The notes below the pieces were generated by a model. It had not been told where the DNA came from and searched no databases. It was given only the letters and a program-made list of their open reading frames with translations. Both the position numbers and the translations under genes were made by a program. A stretch of DNA of 64,000 bases, taken from assembly GCF_001278755.1 (NCBI RefSeq), contig NZ_CP012601.1, positions 620,001-684,000 on the forward strand, given 5' to 3'. Below are positions 29,646-39,236 of this stretch, piece after piece. Every line of letters begins with the position of its first letter. Position 1 is the first letter of the stretch. This DNA comes from Bacillus sp. FJAT-22090. GTDB lineage: Bacteria; Bacillota; Bacilli; Bacillales_A; Planococcaceae.

Positions 29646-29729
29646 TATCGCACTTTTAATTAGAAGCTAAGAAGAAAGAGGTGCCCTTAAAAGTCATTTT
29701 TTATGACTTTCAGGACAGCCCCTTCATAT

Positions 29730-30710
29730 TTACTCAGATATTGGGTGTGGCTCAATACGAACTACTGGTTTAGGAACTTTAATCTTCGGTAGAATTTTTT
29801 CAGGTAATACCTTCTTTGTTGTATCGTGAGTAGAAGGATCATTTGGATCATATTTTTCTAAAAACTGAATCACTTCTTTAACTATTGGAGTAGGGGTGGA
29901 AGCACCTGCTGTCACTGCCACGTGATTAATATTCTCTAACCATTCCAGCTTTAGTTCTGATACATCACCAATACGGTAAGAAGGAGTACCAGCAATCTCC
30001 TCCGAAACTTGAGTCAATCTATTAGAGTTGTTACTCATTGGATCACCAACAACTATTAATAACTCTGCTTCTCCAGCTTGTTCCGCAACCGCTTCTTGTC
30101 TAACTTGCGTAGCAAGGCAAATTTCTTTATGAACCTCGATATGTGGGAATTTTTCTTCTAATTTTTTCATCAAATGTACAACATCCCATTGAGACATAGT
30201 AGTTTGATTGGTTACAAGCAGTTTCTCTGTTTTTAGTTGTAAGTTCTCAATATCCTCCAATGTTTGGACAAGATGTACTTTTGTAGGTGCTACTCCAATA
30301 GCTCCTTCTGGTTCAGGATGACCTTTTTTTCCTATATAAATAATATCATAGCCTTCAGCCGTTTTTTCTTCTATTAAGTCATGGGTAACTGTCACATCTG
30401 GACAAGTAGCATCAATCGAAACCAATCCCTTTTTTCGTGCTAGCTCTTTAACTTCTGGAGATACACCATGAGCTGTAAATATAACTGTTCCTTTTTCCAC
30501 TTTGGAGAGAATATCTAAACGATTTTCACCATCTAACGTAATAATACCGTCTTGTTCAAATGCGTCTGTTACATGTTTGTTATGAACGATCATTCCTAAA
30601 ATATATATTGGCCGAGGAAGTGAAGTATCTAAAGCTGCATTACGTGCAATAACCATTGCGTCAACAACCCCATAACAATATCCTCTTGGCGAAATTTTTT
30701 GTACAATCAT
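29730..30710 (-). CDS. ispH: HMBPP reductase IspH
   Basis: 4Fe-4S enzyme for the last step of the MEP pathway, reducing HMBPP to IPP and DMAPP. Cluster cysteines are Cys12, Cys103 and Cys198 (GYCYGVV, ATCPDV, EICLAT). The start is ATG 30710 ([14 protein letters not shown]), 326 residues; GGGAG lies 11 bases upstream. Earlier in-frame starts would add a non-conserved leader. A Pro/Lys-rich C-terminal tail of about 25 residues extends past the conserved domain. ispG of the same pathway lies about 7 kb away on the same strand. Confidence 0.96.
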   Translation of the reverse strand: MIVQKISPRGYCYGVVDAMVIARNAALDTSLPRPIYILGMIVHNKHVTDAFEQDGIITLDGENRLDILSKVEKGTVIFTAHGVSPEVKELARKKGLVSIDATCPDVTVTHDLIEEKTAEGYDIIYIGKKGHPEPEGAIGVAPTKVHLVQTLEDIENLQLKTEKLLVTNQTTMSQWDVVHLMKKLEEKFPHIEVHKEICLATQVRQEAVAEQAGEAELLIVVGDPMSNNSNRLTQVSEEIAGTPSYRIGDVSELKLEWLENINHVAVTAGASTPTPIVKEVIQFLEKYDPNDPSTHDTTKKVLPEKILPKIKVPKPVVRIEPHPISE

Positions 30711-30779
30711 TTTTGAAAGAACTCCCTTCAATACGAGCATACTCATATTATAACGGAGCTCTTACTCGAATTCAAAACA

Positions 30780-31313
30780 TTAAATTGGTGGCTGGAATAT
30801 TCTAGGTAAGGAAGCTCCAGTTGGATTTGCATTTGTAGTTGCAGATGCTGCAGCTCGGGCTGCTCCAGAAATAGAAGGGGGACCAGCAGAACTTGCATTT
30901 GTTGCAGCTGCAGTTGAGTTAGGAGCAGATTGGAAACCTCGGTAAAGCTTCCAAAGAGCAGGCACATTTTGGAGCATCGGTGCATATTGTCTTACCATAG
31001 GTGTAAGCTGTTGAGCTGTTGATAAAAATTTATCTGCTGTTTGCAAGTACGACATCGTCCTATTTCCTCCAGGCGGGCCTTGTGAAAATCCACCTTGGCC
31101 ACCTAAATTACCCTGTCCTCCAAATCCTCCTGATCCTCTTTGCTGGAAGCTTCCGAGAACTCCTTGTAAGAAATTGTTTGGTTGTGCTCCTTGTTGAGTT
31201 GGAGGCATACCAAAACCGAATGGATTTTGTGTTGGGGTAGGAGAATTTACAGGTGGTGGACTATTAAAATTTGATCTTGTTTGTGAGAACGGATAAAAAG
31301 ACTCATAGCGCAT
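30780..31313 (-). CDS. YqfQ/VrrA-like low-complexity protein
   Basis: A 177-residue protein with a Pro/Asn/Gln/Gly-rich N-terminal half (GFGGQGNLGGQGG type repeats, about 55-85), a short conserved central helix block (SYLQTADKFLSTAQQLTPMVRQYAPML, about 88-115), and an Ala/Ser/Thr-rich tail. This layout matches the YqfQ/VrrA family of Bacillus, whose function is not established. VrrA is known for variable repeat number. GAAAGGAGATG precedes the ATG. It lies between ispH and the divergent cshB, as in B. subtilis. Confidence 0.8.
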   Translation of the reverse strand: MRYESFYPFSQTRSNFNSPPPVNSPTPTQNPFGFGMPPTQQGAQPNNFLQGVLGSFQQRGSGGFGGQGNLGGQGGFSQGPPGGNRTMSYLQTADKFLSTAQQLTPMVRQYAPMLQNVPALWKLYRGFQSAPNSTAAATNASSAGPPSISGAARAAASATTNANPTGASLPRIFQPPI

Positions 31314-31415
31314 TTAATCATCTCCTTTCATCAAAGTGAGTCCTTCTATTCTATGCAAATTATACGTTTTATGTACAATCGTGGTACAATAAAGAAATGT
31401 GAGGGAGGGACTCAA

Positions 31416-32714
31416 ATGTCCAAATATACAGATTATAATTTTCAGCCTTTTTTACAAAATGCAATTGAAAAACTAGGCTTTCAAGAACCAACGCCAATTC
31501 AAAAAGAAATGATTCCTTTAGTTTTAAAAGGGAAAAGTGCGATTGGTCAAGCGCATACAGGAACAGGAAAAACACATAGTTTTTTAATCCCAATTGTTGA
31601 AAAAATAGATGCTAGTAAACACGATGTACAAGCAATTATTACATCTCCAACTAGAGAGCTAGCAACTCAAATTTATAATGAGTTAAATAAGCTAGTTGAG
31701 GGTACAGAAATCCAAACTAAATTATTCATTGGTGGAACAGATAAAGCTCGTTCTATTGAAAAGCTAAAAACACAACCACATATTGTTGTAGGTACTCCAG
31801 GTCGAATTCGTGATTTAACAGTTGAACAAGCATTGCTAGTGCATACGTCTAACATTTTAGTAGTAGATGAAGCAGATTTAGCATTTGATTTAGGTTTTAT
31901 CAATGAAATTGATCAATTTGCTTCACGTATGCCAGAACAACTAGAGATGTTTGTTTTCTCAGCTACGATACCTGAAAAATTACAACCATTTTTGAAAAAG
32001 TATATGGATTCACCGATCCATATAAAAATTGGTGATAAGCGACCAGTGGCAGAGGGTATTGATTTTATTGTTACACCGGTCCGTAGTAAATCTAGAAAGA
32101 AACGATTATTGGATGTTTTGGAAGGAATTAATCCATACTTAGCTATTATATTCGCTAACACAAAGCAAAATGCAGACGAAGTTGCAAACTATTTACAAGG
32201 AAACGGTGTAAAGGTAGGAGTTATTCATGGTGATATATCACCACGTGATCGTAAGCGAGTAATGAAACAGATTCACGATCTTGAATATCAATACATCGTC
32301 GCAACAGATCTTGCTGCTCGTGGAATCGATATTCCTGGTGTTAGTCATGTGATTAACTATGAAATACCCGACGATCTAGAGTTTTTCGTTCATCGTGTAG
32401 GAAGAACAGCACGTGCTGGATTGACTGGTATTGCAATTACATTATATGAACCTTCGGATGAAGATGCTTTAGTCCGCATTGAAAAAATGGGTATACCGTT
32501 AGTACACAAAGACGTTATAAATGGAGAATGGTCAGATTTAAAGGAAAGACATGCTCGTAAAAATCGTACAAAAAATGAAAATGAGATTGATGCAAAAGCG
32601 AAATCCATGGTTCGCAAGCCTAAAAAAGTGAAACCAGGCTATAAGCGCAATATGAAATGGGAAATGGATAAAATTAAAAAGAGAGAACGACGTATAAAAA
32701 ATCGTAAAAAATAA
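31416..32714 (+). CDS. cshB: DEAD-box RNA helicase CshB
   Basis: ATP-dependent RNA helicase used in cold adaptation and ribosome biogenesis. The 432 residues carry the Q motif, Walker A AHTGTGKT (46-53), PTRELA, DEAD (151-154), SAT, and HRVGRTAR, and end in a strongly basic tail (about 385-432). The start is ATG 31416 behind GAGGGAGG; an upstream in-frame start at 31353 lacks a site. A TACAAT at 31385-31390 may be the -10. nfo follows 13 bp downstream. Confidence 0.95.
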   Translation: MSKYTDYNFQPFLQNAIEKLGFQEPTPIQKEMIPLVLKGKSAIGQAHTGTGKTHSFLIPIVEKIDASKHDVQAIITSPTRELATQIYNELNKLVEGTEIQTKLFIGGTDKARSIEKLKTQPHIVVGTPGRIRDLTVEQALLVHTSNILVVDEADLAFDLGFINEIDQFASRMPEQLEMFVFSATIPEKLQPFLKKYMDSPIHIKIGDKRPVAEGIDFIVTPVRSKSRKKRLLDVLEGINPYLAIIFANTKQNADEVANYLQGNGVKVGVIHGDISPRDRKRVMKQIHDLEYQYIVATDLAARGIDIPGVSHVINYEIPDDLEFFVHRVGRTARAGLTGIAITLYEPSDEDALVRIEKMGIPLVHKDVINGEWSDLKERHARKNRTKNENEIDAKAKSMVRKPKKVKPGYKRNMKWEMDKIKKRERRIKNRKK

Positions 32715-32727
32715 GGGGGCTTTTTCG

Positions 32728-33612
32728 TTGCTTTTAGGTTCACATGTTTCCATGAGTGGGAAAGAAATGCTTCTTGCTTCTAGCAAAGAAGCAGCATCAT
32801 ACGGTGCAAATACATTTATGATTTACACAGGCGCACCTCAAAATACACGTAGAAAACCAATTGAAGAATTGAATATTGAAGCTGGATTAGAACATATGAA
32901 AGAAAATGATATATCCAATATTGTTGTTCATGCTCCATATATTATTAATTTAGGTAATACGACAAAACCTGAGACATTTGCTTTAGGCGTAGATTTTCTA
33001 CAAAAAGAAGTGACGAGAACTGCTGCAATAGGTGCAACACAAATCGTATTGCACCCTGGTGCTCATGTTGGAGCAGGAGCAGATGCAGGCATTGCTAAAA
33101 TAGTAGAGGGTTTAAACGAGGTATTGACTCAAGAAGAATCGGTACAAATTGCACTCGAAACGATGGCTGGAAAAGGGTCAGAGTGCGGTCGAACTTTTGA
33201 TGAATTAGCACAAATAATTGATGGGGTGGTTAACAATCACCGTATTTCAATATGTTTGGACACTTGCCATATTCATGATGCAGGATATGATATTGTGAAT
33301 GATTTTGATGGTGTTTTGAATGAATTTGATAAAATTATTGGATTAGACCGTCTAAAAGTACTTCATATCAATGATAGTAAAAATGTTCGTGGAGCTGCAA
33401 AAGACAGACACGAAAATATTGGCTTTGGAGAAATTGGCTTCGAGGCACTGCAGTATATTGTGCACCATCCTCAATTAATGCATTTACCTAAAATACTGGA
33501 AACTCCATTTGTAGGGGTAGATGCAAAATCAAAACAAGCACCATATAAAATAGAAATTGAAATGCTTCGTTCAAATACTTTTACAGCAGAAGCAATAGAT
33601 GCTTTAAGATAA
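32728..33612 (+). CDS. nfo: Endonuclease IV (AP endonuclease)
   Basis: Zinc-dependent AP endonuclease that nicks DNA 5' of abasic sites in base-excision repair. The 294-residue TIM barrel shows the metal motifs [39 protein letters not shown] and [20 protein letters not shown]. The TTG start follows AAGGGGGC. It follows cshB closely and is probably co-transcribed. Confidence 0.97.
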   Translation: MLLGSHVSMSGKEMLLASSKEAASYGANTFMIYTGAPQNTRRKPIEELNIEAGLEHMKENDISNIVVHAPYIINLGNTTKPETFALGVDFLQKEVTRTAAIGATQIVLHPGAHVGAGADAGIAKIVEGLNEVLTQEESVQIALETMAGKGSECGRTFDELAQIIDGVVNNHRISICLDTCHIHDAGYDIVNDFDGVLNEFDKIIGLDRLKVLHINDSKNVRGAAKDRHENIGFGEIGFEALQYIVHHPQLMHLPKILETPFVGVDAKSKQAPYKIEIEMLRSNTFTAEAIDALR

Positions 33613-33631
33613 AATATTATACTAAATAAGT

Positions 33632-33670
33632 AGCTCCCTCAGTTTTCACGTAAAAATGAGGGGGCTTTTT
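33632..33670. terminator. Bidirectional terminator between nfo and yqfT-like gene
   Basis: A stem (AGCTCCCTCA/TGAGGGGGCT) followed by CTTTTTC on the plus strand. It overlaps the last codons of the convergent minus-strand gene. Confidence 0.75.
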
Positions 33671-33905
33671 CTTTTAATTGATAAAATAAGTCTACTGCTC
33701 TTTGCTCACCTAATATACTAATTAATTTTTGCTGTATTGCCATAGGGACACCAAGTAATAGCCAACTTAACGAGATTTCTTGTAGAAGTGGATATACTTC
33801 TTTAATCTCTTTATCTGATAACTTAATATCAAACCCTCTAAGTATTTTTTTAAAATCTTTTATCGAACAAGTTTGTAATTCATTAATAAACCGTGCGATA
33901 TCCAT
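33639..33905 (-). CDS. DUF2624 family protein (YqfT-like)
   Basis: Small 88-residue helical protein of unknown function, resembling DUF2624 (YqfT) in sequence pattern (FINELQTCSIKDFKKILRGFDIKLS) and matching its position between nfo and the zinc operon. No membrane segment or catalytic motif is seen. A GAGAGGATG run precedes the start. Its 3' end runs into the shared terminator. Confidence 0.8.
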   Translation of the reverse strand: MDIARFINELQTCSIKDFKKILRGFDIKLSDKEIKEVYPLLQEISLSWLLLGVPMAIQQKLISILGEQRAVDLFYQLKEKAPSFLREN

Positions 33906-33931
33906 CTGAACATCCTCTCAAGTTAAAATTA

Positions 33932-33960
33932 TTTACACTTTCTATATTTTCCTCTATACT
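33932..33960 (+). promoter_or_regulatory. Promoter of the zinc uptake operon
   Basis: TTTACA (33932-33937) and TATACT (33955-33960) are 17 bp apart, giving a start near 33967, immediately before the Zur box. Confidence 0.7.
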
Positions 33961-33970
33961 TTAACTTTGT

Positions 33971-33991
33971 AAATCGTAATGATTATTAATT
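33971..33991 (+). promoter_or_regulatory. Zur box
   Basis: The left half-site AAATCGTAAT is identical to the Bacillus Zur consensus; after a central G the right half ATTATTAATT keeps 7 of 10 positions. It lies directly downstream of the predicted start, so zinc-loaded Zur would block the operon, including zur itself. Confidence 0.75.
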
Positions 33992-34005
33992 AGAATAGAG
34001 GAAAA

Positions 34006-34776
34006 ATGATGGGTAAACCCTTAATTCAGTTACAAAATGTTTATTATCAATATGAACAAACAGAAGCACTAAAAAATATTTCTATAAAAATTGAAGAAGG
34101 GGATTTTTTAGCGATTATTGGACCTAATGGATCAGGAAAGTCAACACTTCTTAAGATAATTCTTGGACTCTTAAAGCCTACTAAAGGAAAGGTATTACTT
34201 TTTGGCAAACCGGTTCCTTTGTTTAAGGAAAAAGAATTAATAGGCTATGTTTCTCAAAAATCCAACGCATTTAATACTGGTTTTCCTGCAACAGTCGAAG
34301 AAGTAGTGCAAAGTGGGTTAGTAAAAAAGGCAGGACTTTTTCGTTCTTACCCTAAAAATGTGCAAAATAAGGTGAAGGAAGCACTTACTTCTGTAGGTAT
34401 GGAAAAGTTTGCAAAAAAAAATATTGGAGATTTATCAGGTGGACAGCAACAACGTGTATTTATAGCTAGGGCTTTAGTTAGCGATCCAAAAATCCTTATT
34501 TTAGATGAACCGACTGTAGGTGTGGATAGTAAAAATGTTCGCTCGTTTTATCATATGTTATCTCATTTAAATCGGGAACATCAAATTACGATTGTATTAG
34601 TTACACATGATGTAGATGCTGTATCGAAGAGCATTAGCCATGTTGCATGCCTCAATCAAACAATTCATTTTCATGGTTATAAAAACGAAATGGATTCGAT
34701 GAGTGATGAGCAATTAGAAGCTTGGTATGGTCACTCCGTTCGTAAAGTGAACCACCGAAACGAGGGTCAATTATGA
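34006..34776 (+). CDS. zurA: Zinc ABC transporter, ATP-binding protein (ZurA/AdcC type)
   Basis: ATPase of a cluster-9 type zinc importer. The 256 residues have Walker A GPNGSGKST (39-47), signature LSGGQQQR, Walker B ILILDEPTVGVD and a switch His in VTHDVDAV. Either ATG 34006 or 34009 could start it; AGAGG is upstream. It overlaps the permease gene by 4 bp. Zinc rather than manganese is inferred from the Zur box and the zur gene in the operon. No substrate-binding lipoprotein gene is in the cluster. Confidence 0.92.
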   Translation: MMGKPLIQLQNVYYQYEQTEALKNISIKIEEGDFLAIIGPNGSGKSTLLKIILGLLKPTKGKVLLFGKPVPLFKEKELIGYVSQKSNAFNTGFPATVEEVVQSGLVKKAGLFRSYPKNVQNKVKEALTSVGMEKFAKKNIGDLSGGQQQRVFIARALVSDPKILILDEPTVGVDSKNVRSFYHMLSHLNREHQITIVLVTHDVDAVSKSISHVACLNQTIHFHGYKNEMDSMSDEQLEAWYGHSVRKVNHRNEGQL

Positions 34777-35621
34777 TTGAATCAATATTCCAATATCAAT
34801 TTTTACAAAATGCATTTACTTCCGGTTTAATAATTGGGGTTATTGCTCCATTGCTAGGAGTATTTATTGTTGTTAGACGGCTTTCTTTAATAGCAGATGC
34901 TCTTAGTCATGTAACCTTAGCTGGAATAGCAGGTAGTCTTTACTTAAGTCAATCGGTTGGTGCTTTGGCACTTCTTAACCCGTTATATTTAGGAATAGTG
35001 GCTTCTGTGACGGGTTCACTATTTATTGAGAGATTAAGAAGACTTTATAAACATTATGAAGAGCTTGCGATTCCTATAATCATGTCTGCTGGGCTTGGTT
35101 TTAGTGCTATTTTTGTGTCACTTGCAGAAGGATTTAGCTCCGACCTTTTTAGTTATTTATTTGGTTCCGTTTCTGCTGTAAGTCGTCAGGATCTTTATAT
35201 CGTAATCAGTATTGCAATTGTTGTTGTTGTATTTTTATCTTTATTTTACAAGGAATTATTTGTTCTATCTTTTGATGAGGAATATGCAAAAGCCTCTGGA
35301 TTACCTGCAAAATGGATTCATATTTTGTTTATGATTGTTACGGCTTTAGTTATTGCAGGTTCTATGCGTATAGTTGGTATTCTTTTAGTCTCATCCCTAA
35401 TGACTTTGCCCGTGGCTGCTGCTATGAGAATAGCGAAAGGTTTTAAGCAAGCAATAATACTTTCAGTACTATTTGGAGAGCTTGCCGTCATCATTGGATT
35501 GGTAAGTGCATTTTATTTAAATATAGCTCCAGGTGGAACAATTGTTGTTACGTCAATAGTTATCTTACTACTTACTATTACATTGAAAAAGATATCGATG
35601 AAGGGAGTAACTTCACAATGA
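34773..35621 (+). CDS. zurM: Zinc ABC transporter, permease (ZurM/AdcB type)
   Basis: Integral membrane permease of the ABC-3 family (282 residues) with about eight to nine helices and the conserved [13 protein letters not shown] segment near the N terminus, which contacts the ATPase. It overlaps zurA by 4 bp and zur by 4 bp, so the operon is tightly coupled. Confidence 0.93.
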   Translation: MIESIFQYQFLQNAFTSGLIIGVIAPLLGVFIVVRRLSLIADALSHVTLAGIAGSLYLSQSVGALALLNPLYLGIVASVTGSLFIERLRRLYKHYEELAIPIIMSAGLGFSAIFVSLAEGFSSDLFSYLFGSVSAVSRQDLYIVISIAIVVVVFLSLFYKELFVLSFDEEYAKASGLPAKWIHILFMIVTALVIAGSMRIVGILLVSSLMTLPVAAAMRIAKGFKQAIILSVLFGELAVIIGLVSAFYLNIAPGGTIVVTSIVILLLTITLKKISMKGVTSQ

Positions 35622-36028
35622 ACATTGAAAGAGCATGGGATATTCTCAAAAATGAAGGGTATAAAAAAACAGATAAGCGAGAGCAGATATTAGATATTTT
35701 TTCGAAAACAGAGAAGTATATTACAGCTCGAGATATTTTGAATGTTATGATGGTGGAACATCCAGGGATGAGCTACGATACTATTTATCGTAACTTGAGT
35801 ACTTTCGTGGACCTTGGAATTTTAGAAGAGACAGAGTTAAGTGGAGAGAAACATTTTCGTATGCAATGTGAAATGGATCACCATCATCATCATTTTATTT
35901 GTATGTCATGTGGTAACATAAAAGAAATAAATTATTGTCCTATGGAAGTACTTCAAAATGCTATTCCAGCTTATCAAATTGATAGCCATAAATTTGAAAT
36001 TTACGGTAAATGTCCAGAATGTCATTAA
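35618..36028 (+). CDS. zur: Zinc uptake regulator Zur (Fur family)
   Basis: Fur-family repressor. The 136 residues have a winged HTH (about 15-80, [16 protein letters not shown]) and a dimerisation domain with the structural zinc cysteines Cys95, Cys98, Cys132 and Cys135. The histidine run His88-92 plus Cys84 may contribute the sensing site. Position at the end of a zinc-transport operon with a Zur box favours Zur over Fur or PerR. Confidence 0.92.
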   Translation: MNIERAWDILKNEGYKKTDKREQILDIFSKTEKYITARDILNVMMVEHPGMSYDTIYRNLSTFVDLGILEETELSGEKHFRMQCEMDHHHHHFICMSCGNIKEINYCPMEVLQNAIPAYQIDSHKFEIYGKCPECH

Positions 36029-36033
36029 TATTT

Positions 36034-36070
36034 CCTGCCAAATTAACCTTTGGCAGGATTTTCTTTTTTA
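36034..36070 (+). terminator. Terminator after zur
   Basis: A perfect 9-bp stem (CCTGCCAAA/TTTGGCAGG) followed by ATTTTCTTTTTT. Confidence 0.88.
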
Positions 36071-36114
36071 GTTATATTATAAACAAAAGAGCGAACCTCC
36101 AATAAGTGCTTCAT

Positions 36115-36357
36115 CTTTCCATTCCAGGCGGACGCGTTCTGTCGACAAGGCTTCAGCCGCTTCCCAATTAGTAAACTATCATGCCATTAATAGAGCAAGT
36201 TTGTATCACTTAAATTCAGTATTTATAGAAAATCGTTGTAAATAGCGACACTCCTGTGGGAATAGCGTTTGCCGAAGACCCTCAGCGTAGCGAAGGGTGA
36301 GGGCCCGTTAATTAGTCCGCTGAAAGAGAGTGGCTTTTCCCGAACTCGATTTTCTGA
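36115..36357. repeat. GC-rich palindromic repeat, copy G, inverted relative to E/F
   Basis: The left end TCCAGGCGGACGCGTT and GGCTTCAGCCGCTTCCC are exact reverse complements of segments in copy F. The AT-rich middle matches the E-F spacer in reverse. The right part is bounded by AGAAAATCG (36227-36235) and CGATTTTCT (36347-36355) and matches copy E in reverse (CGACACTCCTGTGGGAATAG). About 150 bp of copy F is missing here. It fills most of the 367-bp gap, which has no gene. Confidence 0.8.
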
Positions 36358-36371
36358 CTATAATTTACCAC

Positions 36372-36400
36372 AAAAAAAAACGTGAAGATTACTCTTCACG
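36372..36400 (-). terminator. Terminator after the HAD nucleotidase-like gene
   Basis: On the minus strand a perfect 8-bp stem (CGTGAAGA/TCTTCACG) is followed by nine T residues. Its first bases overlap the end of the gene. Confidence 0.9.
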
Positions 36401-36974
36401 TTCGTTGCAATGCAAATTCTTTTTCAATCCAATCATTTGCTTCAATCCAATTGTTAACACGAATAACTCCTTTTGGAGCTGGCTGTTGGTTATAAGGTGT
36501 GTTAAACAGAATTACTGGGATATCTAGCTCTTCATGAATTTCTACGGCATTGTCGTGCTTATCCTCAAAAAAAGCATGCACACCATGTTTTCGAGCCGTT
36601 TCAATTTTGTTATGTGTTCCAATCAATTCAATATGATCGTACAGTAATTCTTGTTCTTTGAACCAGTTAAGCGTAACATCCCGCACATTTTCTCCTCTGG
36701 CAGAAATAAAATATAGCTCATATTTTTCCTTCCAAGCAGACAATACAGCATGTGCATCAGATTGAATAGGGGATGAAGCATAAATGGTAGATTCTGTTTT
36801 TTTAAACCACTCATAAAATTCTTTCTCATCTACAGAAAAAGCTTTTGTTAAGTCATATTCTTTAATGTCATCCAATTGCAAGTTACAATTAAAGGCACTA
36901 TTAATATGTGGAAGTAAAGAAGTAGGACATGTTACTGTCCCGTCAATATCAATTCCGAATCTAGCAATTACCAT
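36396..36974 (-). CDS. HAD-superfamily nucleotidase-like protein (YqfW-like)
   Basis: HAD phosphohydrolase of the 5'(3')-deoxyribonucleotidase / NT5C-like group. The 192 residues open with the nucleophile motif GIDIDGT (Asp9, Asp11), have motif II FISAR, a Lys in the KIETARKHG region, and a motif-IV-like FFEDKHDNAVEI. Natural substrate is unknown. TAAGGAGTAATGC precedes the start. It ends the minus-strand group with ispG upstream, 13 bp away, as in B. subtilis yqfW-yqfY. Confidence 0.85.
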   Translation of the reverse strand: MVIARFGIDIDGTVTCPTSLLPHINSAFNCNLQLDDIKEYDLTKAFSVDEKEFYEWFKKTESTIYASSPIQSDAHAVLSAWKEKYELYFISARGENVRDVTLNWFKEQELLYDHIELIGTHNKIETARKHGVHAFFEDKHDNAVEIHEELDIPVILFNTPYNQQPAPKGVIRVNNWIEANDWIEKEFALQRT

Positions 36975-36987
36975 CTTGCATTACTCC

Positions 36988-38109
36988 TTACACTTCTTGT
37001 TTTTCTATTTCTTGCTTCTCTAGTTCTTGTTGAGCAAAGTATTCAGCTGCAATTTTATCAATTTCAATTTTGAGTTCTTCTACCATTGTTTCTTCTGGAA
37101 CTTTTCGTACAGTTTTACCTTTTCTAAATAGCAGACCTTCTCCTCGTGCTCCGGCAATTCCGATATCCGCTTCACGGGCCTCACCAGGTCCGTTAACAGC
37201 ACATCCTAATACTGCAACTTTAATTGGCGCTTTAATATGAGAAATATATTCTTCTACTTCATTTGCGATTGAGATTAAGTCAATTTCAATTCGTCCACAT
37301 GTCGGACAAGAGATTAACGTTGCAGCGTTAGATGAAAGACCAAATACTTTTAACAATTCGCGAGCAACTTTAATTTCCTCAACAGGATCTGCACTTAGCG
37401 ATACACGCAATGTATTTCCTATACCCATGCTTAGTAAAGTTCCAAGTCCTGCTGCACTTTTAATCGATCCAGCAAATAACGTTCCTGATTCTGTGATTCC
37501 TAAATGAAGAGGATAGTCAAATGCTTGAGAAGCTTTTGTATATGCTTCAATAGCTAAATTTACATCCGAAGCCTTCATAGAAACAATGATGTCGTGAAAA
37601 TCCAAATCTTCGAGAATTTTAATATGGTGTAATGCACTTTCAACCATACCATCAGCAGTTGGATAACCATATTTCTCTAGGATTTTCTTTTCAAGCGAAC
37701 CTGCGTTTACACCAATACGAATTGGAATACCTTTTGCTTTTGCAGCATTTACAACAGCCTCTACTTTTTCTTTGCGCCCAATATTACCTGGGTTAATACG
37801 AATTTTATCTGCACCTTGCTCAATTGCTATAAGAGCAAGCTTATAATCAAAATGAATATCCACTACAAGTGGTATATTAATACGTTTTTTTATTTCACCA
37901 ATAGAATAAGCCGCTCGTTCATCTGGACATGCAACACGTACGATTTGGCAACCTGCTTCTTCCAGTCGCAGAATCTCGGCTACAGTTGCTTCTACATCAT
38001 GGGTTTTGGTCGTAGTCATACTTTGGATGAATAGCTCGTTACTTCCACCTATTGTTAAGTTTCCAACTCGAACTGGACGAGTTTTGGAACGATGAATTAT
38101 TTCACTCAT
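36988..38109 (-). CDS. ispG: HMBPP synthase IspG (GcpE)
   Basis: 4Fe-4S enzyme converting MEcPP to HMBPP, the penultimate MEP-pathway step. The 373 residues form a TIM barrel with the C-terminal cluster ligands Cys268, Cys271, Cys303 and Glu310 ([19 protein letters not shown]). The start is ATG 38109 ([16 protein letters not shown]) behind GGAGAG; a frame open to 38154 adds a non-conserved leader. The tail is a short Gln/Glu/Lys repeat of unknown meaning. Confidence 0.97.
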   Translation of the reverse strand: MSEIIHRSKTRPVRVGNLTIGGSNELFIQSMTTTKTHDVEATVAEILRLEEAGCQIVRVACPDERAAYSIGEIKKRINIPLVVDIHFDYKLALIAIEQGADKIRINPGNIGRKEKVEAVVNAAKAKGIPIRIGVNAGSLEKKILEKYGYPTADGMVESALHHIKILEDLDFHDIIVSMKASDVNLAIEAYTKASQAFDYPLHLGITESGTLFAGSIKSAAGLGTLLSMGIGNTLRVSLSADPVEEIKVARELLKVFGLSSNAATLISCPTCGRIEIDLISIANEVEEYISHIKAPIKVAVLGCAVNGPGEAREADIGIAGARGEGLLFRKGKTVRKVPEETMVEELKIEIDKIAAEYFAQQELEKQEIEKQEV

Positions 38110-38193
38110 GAAATTCTCTCCTTCTTGAGGCTTTATGCCATCACTATCATTCATTTTATCAGTGATAGGATTGAAATGACAAGGAGGAAACCT

Positions 38194-38520
38194 CTATCTT
38201 TCATTTTTGCAAGATTCAGATGATGTGTATATCGGTAAAAAAATCAGTTCGCCGTCTATAATGGTTTGATTGATCAGATGTGGATTTAAAGCATAAAAGT
38301 CCATTTCTCTTTCAGAAAAGGTAATATCCTTTTCAGCAGGGTACATGGAAAAAAGAGTATATAAAGTATCTCCCGGGTGTTTTTTTACTGCTACATAATC
38401 CATTGTTTCCACACATTCTTCTGGTGGATAAAATGCAAGAGGAATCGTTCCTTCGAACATATCTACTTTGATAATATAAAGTGTGATTAGAATGGTGATC
38501 GTTGCTACGAATATTTTCAT
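38194..38520 (-). CDS. LysM-like membrane-anchored protein (YqfZ-like)
   Basis: A 108-residue protein with an N-terminal membrane anchor (about 2-20) and a C-terminal LysM-like module (HPGDTLYTLF ... ALNPHLINQTIIDGELIFLPIY). This suggests peptidoglycan binding outside the cell. The start is ATG 38520 behind AGGAGG. It sits next to ispG, the position of yqfZ in B. subtilis, also a LysM protein. LysM identity is a pattern call, not proven. Confidence 0.7.
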   Translation of the reverse strand: MKIFVATITILITLYIIKVDMFEGTIPLAFYPPEECVETMDYVAVKKHPGDTLYTLFSMYPAEKDITFSEREMDFYALNPHLINQTIIDGELIFLPIYTSSESCKNER

Positions 38521-38567
38521 ATAAAAACCTCCTTGTCCCACTATATGTGCGCAAGGAGGAATTATGA

Positions 38568-39068
38568 TTACCGTTTGATAGGATAATATTTACATGCTAA
38601 AAACAGATAAACGAGCGTAACGAAATAGATGAAGAATTGTATGTACCCAGTTGATATATTGAAAAAAGCAACCACAACTGAAATTAGCATTGGAATAGTA
38701 CTGGCAAAAAGTGTACTTCTCCACAAATGTCTATATTCTCCTTTTCTTTTTAAAAGTGAGAGGATAATCACTCCCACATAAGCAAAAATACTAATCCGTA
38801 CAAATATAAGCAAAGTGTTTAAAACAAATAAAAATATAAAAGAAAATGGATAAAGCAACCATTGTATCTCTTGAAAATACTCTAAGAGACCTTCCATATT
38901 AGCTTGTTGAATCGAAATTCCATTTATAAACTGAACAAATGAAATAGATGTAATGAGTAGTATGTATATAAATATGTATTGCATAACCTTTCCAATTGGA
39001 ATCAGTCGGAATGCTGCAATTTTTTTAGGACTATGCAAGCTTGCTTTAAACAGCTGTAACAAATTCAT
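38568..39068 (-). CDS. DUF1189 family membrane protein (YqgB-like)
   Basis: A 166-residue membrane protein with about four to five helices (about 27-50, 70-95, 97-115, 125-143 and 145-160), matching the DUF1189 family that sits in this region of Bacillus genomes (YqgB). Function is unknown. The start is ATG 39068, eight bases after AGGGTG; a GTG at 39077 lies on the ribosome binding site. Confidence 0.75.
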   Translation of the reverse strand: MNLLQLFKASLHSPKKIAAFRLIPIGKVMQYIFIYILLITSISFVQFINGISIQQANMEGLLEYFQEIQWLLYPFSFIFLFVLNTLLIFVRISIFAYVGVIILSLLKRKGEYRHLWRSTLFASTIPMLISVVVAFFNISTGYIQFFIYFVTLVYLFLACKYYPIKR

Positions 39069-39236
39069 TAAATTCACCCTTTCATTTACATTTTATCACC
39101 TCTTCAGAAAGAAAAACAAAGTAATACGGGGCTTAAATTAAAAAAAATGAAAGAATGATTTTATTCTCTTTACAATTCCTTTATATATTAACCATAATAG
39201 ATATGTGAAATATGTCGAAATAGGAGTTGACTAAAG

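Larger units (their letters stand above)
29045..29725. mobile_element. Gene-free block bounded by inverted repeats (MITE-like)
   Basis: GAAGGGCCTGTCC at 29045-29057 is inverted with one mismatch as GGACAGCCCCTTC at 29713-29725. Similarity continues inward through AAGTC and an A-rich run. The 681-bp interval between nif3 and ispH holds no credible gene, only hairpins and GC-rich palindromic repeats. The end sequence resembles the GGGGCTGTCC ends common to several insertion sequences. Clear target-site duplications are not seen. A decayed or composite non-autonomous element is the likeliest reading. Confidence 0.5.

Noticed and set aside
36330..36527. Plus-strand open frame across the end of the HAD gene
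   Set aside because: It overlaps repeat copy G, a terminator and the opposite-strand gene, and has no ribosome binding site.
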